Assembly: GCA_905221605.1 (NCBI GenBank)
Contig: CAJNDS010002698.1
Span: forward strand, 79,589 to 137,088
DNA length: 57,500 nucleotides
Source: Symbiodinium natans
Taxonomy: Eukaryota; Sar; Dinophyceae; Suessiales; Symbiodiniaceae
Direction: 5' to 3'
In this document: in pieces, positions 45,115 through 57,100 of the stretch
How the letters are laid out: each line of letters starts with the position of its first letter
Position numbering within the stretch: position 1 is the first letter of the stretch
Position numbers and translations under genes: made by a program
The notes under the pieces: generated by a model
What the model was told of the DNA's origin: nothing
Databases searched by the model: none
What the model saw: only the letters and a program-made list of their open reading frames with translations

Positions 45115-48100
45115 ATGTCCGGCCGGGGCGCTGCGTCGGCGGTTCGAGTCAGAGGGATGCACGGCGCCCAGGGTTTAGGGCTTAGGGGTTGTGGGTTTAG
45201 GCTTTAGGGTCTGGTGTTTTAGGGTTTGACGGATTGTGGGCTTAGAGTTTTAAGGTTTAGATTTGCAGGGGTGAGGGGCTTTGGTTCAAGCCCAGCATAG
45301 ACTCCAGAAGCGCTGCTTGCGCTAGCAGCAACTTGGGATGCGAGGCGACGGAGTTGAAGCCTGCAGCCTTCCATGAACTGATGGTTCGAAACAAGTCGAG
45401 ACCCTGAACCCTGTGTCAGGCGCCCCTAATCTTTACGACGCCAGTGCGTGAGGCAATGACAACACCTCCCTGGTTTTTCTCAACGATGCCTCCATCTTGG
45501 AAAACCTCCGAGTGCGACACGAGGCGCGCAGCTCTGTCGAAAGCGCCAACCGAAGCTTTGTGTTGCCTTCCGCAGGTGGACGACATCTACACATACACAG
45601 CGAGCGCAGCGCGCCAAGATGCGCCAAGCAAAGCTCTTCACGGTTCTTCGGTAAGTTGCACTCGTATCAGCATCCGGCAGCCTCTAAGCCCTGAACTCTA
45701 AACCCTTAACCCTTAACCCTAAACCCATCGTTTTCCCAGGTTCTCTTGGCTGTGAACCCTTACCACGACATCGATGGGCCAGGGCCTTGAGCCCGCTTGC
45801 CCACATCGATCAAAGCAGCTGTCATCTCTAACAGACATTGAAGTAGAACAGAATATCTAAAGAATACAAGTAAATAGAATATAAATTTAAACATGGGAGC
45901 CTCCGAAAATGTATATGTATATGTATACGTATATGTATAGGTATAGGTATAGGTATAAGTATATGTATATGTACATGTATATGTATATGTGCACTTGAAG
46001 ATGTACGTTATCCAGTATATGGGGGCATACTTGCCATCAGGTGACCCCCGCCCCTTTCCCCCCCCTTCCCCCCACCTTCAAAGACAAGTTGAGCTCCGCC
46101 GCTTCTCTTTGCGTCGTGTCGTCAACGCGTGCAAGCAGAAGACGCGCCCCTAAAACCTCAAGCCTAAAACCCCAAACCCTAAAACCCCAAACCTTCATCT
46201 CATGTCCTGCACCCTCAACCTACACCCGAAACCCTAGAATGCCTCGAAGGCTGAACGCCCAAAACAGCAGGACACCCTGACAGGCGGCCCAAGACCTAAG
46301 GTCGTGTTTGTTTTATTTGGTCCATGGTTTGAGATTCAGAGTGCAAGGCCACAAAATCTTCCCCTGGACCCTTAGCCGTAACCCCAACTCTTCCCGAATT
46401 TTGGGCTTCCCCGACTCCTCAAGGCTCTATGGTGAGGAGCAGTGCGCGCGTCGCTGGACGGAAGGGATCCCTCTTGGGATTCTTAAGCGTGAAGAGGGGA
46501 TCCTTGGGTTTGAGGCGGAGATTTAGTTGATCCAAAATCCAAGCCTTCGTTCACAGGTTCGTGCGCCCTTCAGTTTCTACCGAGTACTGTCTAGGTTTGT
46601 CATTGCCCTCTGGCGGTTGGCACGATAGCTCATGCGCAGAACCTTCATTTGGGATGGAAAATGCCAATGCCAATGCCTGCAGCCACAACCACGACGTTGC
46701 AAACTGTGTTGATGAATGGCAAGACCTACCTCATCCTCAACCCGCAGCCCTAAACCCCTAGCCCCAGAACCCTAAGCCTCAAGACCTACATCCAGGCTTT
46801 AGACTCCAACCCTAAACCCTACACCTTACACCCGAAACCCTAAACTCTAAACCCTAAACCTTAAACCCTGAAGCCCAGGTTTTAGGATTTAGGGTCGCTC
46901 GAGCAAAGCCACTGACTCCAAAAAACCTCACCATCATGCTGCCATGCTTCACAACGCATACTTGGCAAAGACAAAACAAGACATAAGATTACTGCGAATG
47001 CCCGACACGAAGTCATTGCTTGCCTGGCCTTCCCTGCTCACTCCGCCCGCCAGTACAGAGGAACGGGTAAGCCGAAACTTTCAAGCTCCCCCAAGGCTAT
47101 CGTGGGAAGCACATAGGCGCACTGCCACCGCATCTTGGCTGATGCCTGGGATTCGAGGTCTTGGGATGTTTCTGGGTTTAGGGTTTAGGGTTTAGGGTTT
47201 AGGGTTTGTTGAGGTTGGGACATAGTCAGCAGTTTATCAGTATCGTTATCATTATCATTCGTCACGTTTTCAAGGAGGGGTAATGGGGGCGCGGAGGAGG
47301 CTCACCACCTGGGACGCTTCGGGTCTGGCATGCGCCGGTTTCCTTTCTCCGACGAATCTGCGCTTCCTGGGCCAAGCACAAGTCCAGAATGTTTCGTGCA
47401 GGTAGGGCCTCAGGGCTTTACGAGCAGGGTTGCGAAGGCCTGGACTTCACGAAAAAGACCTCGCTTATCTCTCAGACGTTGTTGAAACTGTAGGCCTAAG
47501 ACCCTAAACCGTCAACCCAAAGGCCTGAACCCCAAACCCAAAACCCAAACCCTAAACCCCAAACAACAGAAATCCTTGACTACAGGCATCCCTACGCCAT
47601 CGCAGACACCGCGTATAGAGCCCTGGCGCCTTGATCGAGCCATTGGGACTGGGGAGGTGCGTCCATAAGCAAGGCTGTCAACGGGGGAAGCCCATTGTCG
47701 TATCGCAGAGTCGCAGCTTGCAGACGTACTTGTAAGGAGGTGCTCTGTTTCAGGTGCCACGCCCATGCATTCGACCTTACAGGCCTCTAGCCCCAAGGCC
47801 CAAACCCGCCTCCCAGGTGCGAGATCGCAGAAACCAGGGCTTCGTCATTTCTGGCGAGAGCGGCGCCGGAAAGACGGAGACGGCCAAGATCGCCCTTTGG
47901 CAAGAGGAGCCCTAGGAGAACAGCCGGGGAGGGCCGAAGCGTCCTTCTGGAGGATAGGCCCCGTCGGAAGAATTTCCTGCAAAAGGTGATAGGCTCGCTA
48001 TACTCTGAGTTCGAGGACTCTTTAAGCTCGGATGTCAAGTTAAACGCTTCCTCAAAGAACCTATCTCCCTCCCTCCCCTCCTAGAATCTTTATCCCGAAC

Positions 48101-51100
48101 TCTGCCTCTGAGCCTTGAAAGTGCTGCCCAAAAGTTTCCAGCAAAGGTGATGGAGTACTTGGGCTATGTTTCTGGATCTTCCAACGAGATGACGGCGCCT
48201 GGGATGCATCCAAAGCCGTAGAGATCGAACTGCCGCCGTGCTCGAAGCTCCTTTTGACATGTTTTGCTTCTGCTCTGAGCTCTGAGTGCCCGAATCTAAA
48301 CGGTAGGCACTAGACCCCAACGCTAAACCCTAAACCCTAAACCCTAAACCCTAAACTCTAAACCCTAAACCCTAAACCCTAAACCCTAAACCCTAAACCC
48401 CAAGCCCTAAACCCTAAGCCCTGAGCTTCGGCACATGTCAGGCGCAAATCCAGCGAAGAGTGCTGCAAGCACAGCCCATTCTGGAGTCCTTCGGGAACGC
48501 CGTTACCATGAGGAAGCTTCTAGGGTTTAGGGTTTAGAGCTTAGGGTTTTGGGTTTCGAGCTTAGGGTTTAGGATTTAGGGCTTAGGGTTTAGGGTTTAG
48601 GGCTTGGGGTTTAGGGCTTGGGGCTGTTTATGCCTGCACACGAGCACGGGTTTGAAGCCGGGGGCTCTTGGTTAGGGGGTTTCGGAGATTCGACTCTTGG
48701 ACCAGAGGCCCCTTTCTGGACACTGCATGTAATGCGGGAGCCGAAATGAGTACCATTATTATCCTTGTATAATCCTAGATTGCCCAGGCTTATAAGGGAA
48801 CCTAACCCCCCAAAACGGGGAATAAGGGTACTACTGGGCATCCAGTGTAGACTACACAGAAGACCCACGCAAATAACACAGATGCCCCTGAAGTTTTGTG
48901 GGAAAGGGAGGCAATGGCATGCAGGACCGAGTTTCAGGTTGCGCGAGTCCAAGTGTTGCTTGAGTTCAAGCTTGAGGGTTTCGGGGTTCAGGGTTTAAGG
49001 GTAACATACTATTACTATTTGCTTAAGTACCCCCAACACACACCAAATGTTCTTCCTTGTAAGGGCAATATAGGGATTATCATCTTGTGTTTTTGGGGGC
49101 TCTGAAGCTAATAGTAGCTGCGGGTGGACCTGAGCTCAGTGAAGGCTTGCTGCCCAGCGAGAAGTCCAGATTCATGTCTACCTTCAGGCCTCAAGAAATC
49201 CACAACAACCGTCGAGCAAGCAAAATCAGAAACGCCCTAAACCCTAAACCCTACACCCTGAACCCTTTCTGGTGGTCGAAGTCCATGTGACGCCCACTCG
49301 AGATTTGCACAGTGCCTTGGGAGGAACAACAACTCCTCCCGCTTTGGAAAGTACAACCGCATCTTCTTCGACGAGTCCGGCGCGCTCGTCAGTGCTTCCG
49401 CCGCCCGACCAATCAGGCTCCCTCTCGAGGTCTCCTGTGGAAACTCTTGAAGCCCTAAGCACTAAACCCTAAACCCTCCTACTGTCATGATGCTTTTGGC
49501 AGTTGGGGTTCCCAGACCATGATGGTGACTTTAGTCTTGTTCCCACGTCATCGAGGATCATGATTTTTCATGGTTTGGGGTTTAGGGGTTCAGGGTTTAG
49601 GGTTTAGGGATACATGTATATACAGGTATACTATATAGTTTGTATTGTACTATTCTTTGCTAACGTTGATATCAGTATGCGTAGGGGGCGATTTTGGCAC
49701 AAAAAGCCGCAGTGCACGGGAAATGCTGGTGTTGAAGCCTTGGAGAACCAAAGCGATTGAGGTGACCACCTACCTGCTGGAGAGCTCGAGGGTTGTCTCG
49801 CACGGCAAGCACGAGCGCACCTATCACTGCTTCTACGACGCAGAGCCGCAACGGGTTCTGGGAGGGCTGCAACCTCAAGAGCTCTGCTTCCTGACTTTCT
49901 TGAGGCGTACCGAGGCCCTACAACACCCCAGAGCCTTCTATTGTGGGTCTTTGTGGGAACAACACCCCATAGCCTTATGTGGCGAGCTCCCCAAAACTAT
50001 GCTTCCTTTCTGGGAACCCGCAGAATCATGAAACGCCGAGTACGATGTTGATGGCGACGGCGATGTCGATGTTGATTGCGACGACGAATGCGACGACGAT
50101 TACGGCGACGACTACTCATGCCTGGCCCGTGCTTGTTTCTCCCACTTTTTGGTTCACCTCCCTCAAACAGCAAGTACCAGACCCCAAGGCAGGTGGTAGA
50201 TGCCTTCGGCCAGCAGACCGTTTTCCCCACACCACACTGATTGAAGATAGGCAGCCTAAAAGACAGCTAGCCGGGAGAAGCGGGGCGACCTAACATTCGA
50301 CCGATGCCAAGGAGATGCTTAGTGGGCTGGCCGATGAGGAGCTGACAAAGCTGCAGCTGGATCGGAACGAGCCCTACCTCCTCCTGCATGGAGAGGAGGC
50401 AGGGAGGGCTGTTCTCAGAATCTTGAAATATATTCACAAAATCCGACCCGTGCGTTGCCCTGAGCTGCCCATCAATAGAGAATACAAATTTATCTGATGT
50501 CACAGCACAAATGCCTTCATGATGTTTGAGATAGTTTCCGTTTCGTTGACGGGAGTTTAGGCTTCCTGGGGCAGCAGGGCGAGTAGCAAACAGGATGCTG
50601 AGCGAAGGGTTTCTCTTTTGGTGTGGTGGTGGTGTGGTGGTGGCTCCGGGCATCCATTCGTGTGCTCGCTGTTGCCTTCCCCTGCTCCTCCCGGCGCCGC
50701 CTCATGTCCAAGATCTAGGCAAAATCCTCACCCCCCCCCCAAACCACTCACATTACGCATACCGTCAGAGAAAGCCGCCAACATGACTAGAACTTCAGAA
50801 CGCCGCAGGTCGAAGATGAAGATGATGACTGGCATGCTCAGTTTGAGGTGGGGGAGACTCAGGGTAGAAGGGCTCCTAAATCTTAAGCCCCAAGACTGGA
50901 AGCCCAATTCTCAGAACCTGACCAGAACCGCCAAAGCCCCAAGCCTGAAATTCGCCCAAGCCACCAACGTTCTCAGCGAGAACCCTTCGAGCCCCAGAGA
51001 CCTCCAAATGTTAATGTTTGCCTCACCTCTTATCTCTGAGAGGCAGGCCTAGAACATGCTCTAGCAGAATCTTTTAACTTGATGCCGAAAGGTTTTCCTG

Positions 51101-54100
51101 AATTTGGCTAAACCCTCAATTCTAAACCCTACACCCTCTCTAAACCTCTAAACCCTAAACCCTAAACCCTAAACCCTAAACCCTAAACCCTAAACCCTAA
51201 ACCCTAAACCCCGAAACCCTAAACCCTAACCCTAAACCCTAAACCCACACCCTTGGTATCCGTCCGTTGTTCTGGGGCTCGGGGATCCATGGTGTAGCTA
51301 GCGAAGAGAAGGTACAACCTTGGGATGTTCCCCCCTTATTGTACTAACAGTCCTTAATAGGGATTCTAATCGGGGTACTATAATCCCTGGTAAGGACCCA
51401 AGGTGCAACCTTGGTGTTGTTGTTATGATCTGCCTAGGTCTTACGTCTTCCGCTGGAGCATCCCCCCCCCTTCCCCGAAACCCTAAACCTAAACCCTAAA
51501 CCCTAAACCCCTCATGCAGCCCCACGGAAGGACCGCGACCAGAAGCACTTCGACCGGCTTTGGTTCGCATTGGCCGAGGTCGGCTTCAGTGAGCAGGACA
51601 TCAATGCCATCTTCCAGGCGTCAGGGTAGCCCTAACCCTAAGATAAACCCGACGCCCCAAACAACCCCCCAAAAACCAAACCAAACGCTAGCCCCGAAGA
51701 AAACCGCAAAGTCCGCCAAATACCCAAACGCTAACTCCCAAGCCCCTGAGCAACTAAACCCCTAAACCCAGAACCCGAAACACTAGAATATAACCCCCCC
51801 AAACACCTCAAAACCCCAAAGCCCCCCCCCCAGCCCCCACAACCCTAAACCCTAAGCCCCAAACCCTAAACCCTCACCCCCTAAATCCCAAACCCTAAAC
51901 CCCAAATACCAAAGAAGCCCCAAAAGGTGCTGGCCGGCCTGGTCCACCTCGGGGACCTCTCGGACGCGGAGCGGGACGAAGGAGACATCAGGGCAGCTGG
52001 TTTAAGGGTTTCGGGTTCAGGGTTTCTGGTTTAGGGTTAGGGTTCAGGTTTAGGGATGGGGTTTGGGGTTTAGGGTCTAGGCTTCTTTAACCAGGAGTTT
52101 GAACTCTAGCACCACTTCTTTTGCCTGGGGGAGGCGGGGGTGTAGCATACGGGATCCTATGCCCACAGCCTGGCGCAGAAGACGTGACGTCCGTTGTGGA
52201 GCTCGACGATGAGATTCTGGAGAAGGCAGCGAGCGGGCAAAGCACCGCAGCGGATCTTTAGGGAACATTGCTACTAGGGCCCAGAGTGGGCCCGTATTGC
52301 TTTTTTTGGGGGTTTCAGGTTCCCTGAAAAGCCCTTTTAAATTAAAAAGGGCGGCCGATGTATTCCTAAGTTACTCTTGGGTCTAGGCTAGTACCCGTAC
52401 CAAGACTCATAATACTGCTGGTTCTCATCCGTTAAAGTACGATTGCCATTGCTAATGCCACCCTAAACTCTAAACCCTAAACCCTAGACCCTAAACCCTA
52501 AACCCTCAACCCTCAACCCTCAACCCTAAACCCTAAACCCTAAGCCCTAAACCCTAAACCCTCCAATACTGACAATGATGGCGAGGCGTCCCGTCTACTC
52601 GGCTTGGATGACGAGGAGCTGGGCATGGCGTTGCAGCGTCGGAAGGACGGCAGGGAAAGGGGGGTTTAGGGTTTAGGGGTTAGGGTTCAGGGTTGAGGGT
52701 TTAGGGTTTAGGGTTGGGGTTTATGGGTTAGGGTTTAGGGTTTAGGGTTTAGGGTTTAGGGTTTAGGGTTTAGGGTTTAGGGTTTAGTTACTTAGAAGCT
52801 CAGGTTGGCTCGAAGGGACCCCAAACCCTAAAAACCCTTGGAAAGTGCTCAGTCCTTCTTTCGCCCTCAGGTGCGGGTGAAGCATCCGGGCCGGGAATCT
52901 ATCACGGAGGTGGGCAGTTGAACCCTGATCCCTTAATTGTGGCTCACTGGGAAGGTCATTGAGGCGGGGCAAACTGCGACTAAGCACCCCAAGTCTAAGT
53001 AAGGTTAGGTAAACAAGCACCCCTTCCTATACCCCTACAGAAAGAAAGCCCGAACCCCTTCTTCAGACTACCCAAATAGATCCTGGACAAGGGCTCAGAG
53101 CGCAGGACTTCGGATGATCGTTTCTTCGGGCCTTTGGAGTTTCCAAGACATCTTTGGCACAGGGCCTCAGGGCATAGGCTAGGCAATTTGTTGGTTCTCC
53201 AAAACTCTAGAACCCCCGCCCCCGCTACCCTCCCAAACCCTGAACCCTAAGCCCCAAGCCCTAAACCCTAAACCCTGTACCCTACCCTCAACCCTAAACC
53301 CTAAACCCTTAACCCTAAACCCCAAAACCCTAAACCTGCATGCCAGCAGGTCCCCCGGACCACCTCGCAGTTTCGGCACGCCCTCCACAGCCTCATCAAA
53401 GCGCCCCTCGGGCTCTTGGAGTGCTGGTCTGGGTTTAGGGTTTAGGGTTTGGGGTTTGGGGTTTAGGGTTTGGGGTTTAAGGTTTAGGGTTTAGGGTTTA
53501 GGGTGACAGTCTGGGGGAGAATTCTTAAACTGGACAGTTCCCTAAATGAGGCTCCCGTTTTGAGCGTGCTGTAGTATATAGGGGACCCAACAAAGGAAGT
53601 GCGCATTTCCCTTCCTGATCTGATCTTATCAAGGGACCTGTTCAGAAATCATTTTTTGGTGACCTTTACAACTGCCGCCTAGTGTTTCTTCCCGGGTTGG
53701 GGAGAGGGGGGTTTCTGTTGAGGCGAGTGTCGAGACTCCTTTTCTGGGTTCGGGGTTTAGGGTTTGCTTTTGCGAACTCTAAAACCCTCTGACTTTATTC
53801 GCTTAATTCTCCCCGTGGTGGGGCGGGCGAGGTGTGGTGAAGATGTGCACGCCCGGATGGAAGCCCACGCTTTGGCAACCTGAGCAGGCCCGTCGGAGCC
53901 TTCCGTGAGGAGGACCAAGCGCGGCCCTGTCGAGAGGGCAAGGGCCTGCTCGATGGCGCCGCGCTCGGTCTCCTTTCCGCACAGAGGCGCCGAAGACCAA
54001 GGGCAGGATTGAGGAGATGCTGAAGCGAGTCCTCCGGGCACGGCAAGATGGCCAGTAAACAGCCCTAAGCTCTATCGCCCTTTAGAAACCCAAATCCCTC

Positions 54101-57100
54101 TGAACCCTAAAGTCCCATAATCGCCCTACGACCCCCAAGGCCCGATAGCCCTGTTTCCCTGTCATCCTATGACCCTTACGATCCTCGTAGCCCTACAACC
54201 CTACAACCCCTGTAAAGCCCTAAGCCCTAAGCCCTAAACCATCCAAAACCCAAAACCCAAAACCCAAAACCCAAAACCCAAAACCCTAAACCCAAAACCC
54301 TAAACCCTAAACCCTAAACCCTAAACCCTAAACCCTAAACCCTAAACCCTAAACCCTAAACCCTAAACCCTAACCCTAAACCCTAAACCCTAACACTCCA
54401 TCCCGCCCCCAAAGGCTGTACAAGCGGCTCTTCGAGCGGCTGGTGCAGCGCATCAACAGCTGCCGAGCTGGGTTTGGGGTTGTAGGGTTGAGGAGTTTAG
54501 GGTTGAGGGTTAAGGGTTTAGGGTTTAGGGTTTAAGGTTTAGGGTTTAGGGTGGTTGCGGGTTTAGGGTTTGAAGCTTGGGGTTCAAGATTGAGGCTTCA
54601 TGAAGAAGGGGTTTCAGGCGTAGTGCAGAAAAGGGATCAAGGTCCTTCTGGGTCCCAGTCTGAACACGCAGCGTCGTTTTCAAGCACTAAACGTAAGACA
54701 CTGCACCACGAAGGCTTCAGAGTCGAACCCCGAATCCCTCCCCCCCCCCCCCCCCCTCGCCAGACTCTAAACCTCTAACCCGAGACGCTTTACCCCAAAC
54801 CCTAAGCCCTAAACTATTAGATGCTCAGGACTGTGAGGCTGCAGATTTTGTGACAAGAAGACTCTTCGCTCTGATGAGGTTCCTTTCGTGAGCTATGCCC
54901 GCGTGAACGTTGTGAGGACTGCGACAAGTCAAGTGAGTTTAGGGTTTAGTGTTTTGGGTCTAGGGCGTCCCACCACCTATCCAAAATGCACATGTGGAAG
55001 TTTCTCGCAGAACCCCCTACTGCATCATGCACGGGTGGCGCCCGCGCCAGGAAGAGCCCTGGTGTGAGATTGGCATCCTGGACATCTACGGATTCGAGCG
55101 CCTGGAGCGTAACTTGGGCCTTTCGGATGTCAGGTTCTGTGCGTCTTTGGGGTTTGGGATTTGGAAGAGTAGGTAGGGGCTTACAGGATTTTATGGGGGT
55201 TTAAGGGGGTTATAGCGCGGTACAGGGCTTAGGGTTCATAAGGGTGTAGGGTTAGGCTTGGATTGATCTTCAGCATGGAAGCAGCCGCTGCGCTGGGTCC
55301 GCCCTCCGCCGTGGTCCGTGTTTTCTGCTGAGACCCTGAAAAGCGACCTCCGGTATACACGGACTTTAGGGTCTAGGGTTTGCAGAGTCCGGACGCCGTC
55401 CCTCCTGGCATTTCTTGTAGGCAATTCCTTTGAGCAGCTCTGCATCAACCTGGCAAACGAGCGGCTCCAACAATATTTTGTGGAGACCCTTGGCGGGGCG
55501 CTTCTGTGGATGGTTGTTGCCAGTCTTGGGATGATGTGGTTTTCGGGAGTTGTTCTAGATTGGCGTCCATTTCGGCGACCCCTGCACATGAGATCCCATG
55601 TTCGAAGGTACCCTTTCAGAACAATGTTACATGCTGGCTGGAAGAAGCCTCCTCCCTACGGAAGGTCCAGCGACAAGTGTGCTCTTCCCTGTGTCTCTGT
55701 GTGTGTGTGTGTGTGTATGGCATGGGGGGAATAGGCGCTGCAAAGAAAAAGCCCAAAAGATGCCAGCTACTACTTCGGAATGAGGTCTTCGGTGCCCGCG
55801 ACATCATCCGATCTCCCAAGCCCTGGCCCCCAAAACGGAATGCCTGAGCACCACTTAGTATAACTAGGGAGTAAAGATCGGGCCGGAATCCTTAAACCCC
55901 AAACCCTAAACTCAAAACCCTGACCAACTGAGGAACGTCCTGGTGGCAGAGCAGGCCCTCTACCGTCGGGAGGGCCTCTCATGGCAAGGCGCGGCTGCGA
56001 AGCTTCCTGCCTTGTTTTATTGTACGATTGGGAGTTGCGTGTGCCCTAACTCCGGCTCTTAGCTGCAGATCCCCCAACCTATAGCCCCGGCTTACGCAAG
56101 GGCGTGGAGGTCATTCCGCCTTCAGCTCTGTCTTTTTTGGGGGGATTTTCTTCAGACTGGGAGCCCCAAAGCCCAAATCTCACCATTCCCCTTTGTCCAC
56201 ACCCTTCTCGCTCTTCTTCACCCCTTTTCACCTCTTGCTCGCCTTTTTTGTGTTCTCACTTGCTTTGTTTCCTCTGCCAGTTTCTGGTGGCTTCATGGCC
56301 TGATGGCTTCCTAAACTCTCAAATTATACGGCCTACCCGGTGAACCCTCCTCCCTTAAGAACCCTATGAACAAATCCCTAACATCCAAGTCTGAAATCCT
56401 CAGCTTCTACCAGGCCTTGCGGTACCGGATGCGACGCCCGCGGGTGTCCCAGAAATATGTGTGTTCAGAAGTGTGAGATGCTATAGTATATATTTGAAGG
56501 TAAAGGCGTGTCAGATTCCAAGGCGAGAGCGCTACGTTAATTTCGTCCCAAATGCGAGCAGGCCTCGAGAAAAGCCATGGTCCGCAGCGGGCGCACCGAC
56601 CGCGGGAGCGCGCGGTCGCGCGCTCCTACATCGAGCTATCGTTCGGACTTCCTACTGATGACAGGGTATGAATCCCAAAAACCTCCAATGTGTCCGGACG
56701 TCTGCTGTTTTCTCTTGTGCTCCCCACTCCCAAGCCCTAAACCCAAAACCCGGCGCACTGCCAATGCTCCCCTTTCCCTGCAAGTGGAGACCCTGGCTGC
56801 TCCCAACCCGAACAATTCTCAGAGCCTTGCAAGTTTAGGGCTACATGATATGCAGTTTAGTAGCGTAGTATAACGTAACATCTTATAATTACTGCAGTAT
56901 TATCTAGTATTACCGAATGCAAATCCCAAACTGCCCGAAGGATCCCAAACGATGCCCCAAGGTCGTCTCCGCTATCCTCCAGACCTTCCGGACACTTGAT
57001 GAGTACAGCCAGCAGCTCGCAATGGGTGCCGAGTCTCAACACTGCCAGGGGGGTACAGGGTTTGGGGTTGTTGCCTACCAGATGACCTTCTGACCCGGGG

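Noticed and set aside
46713-46752. MNGKTYLILNPQP as the myosin 'VNP' exon
   Set aside because: The exon at 45740-45777 supplies VLLAVNPY with correct phase on both sides, so this string is a chance resemblance.
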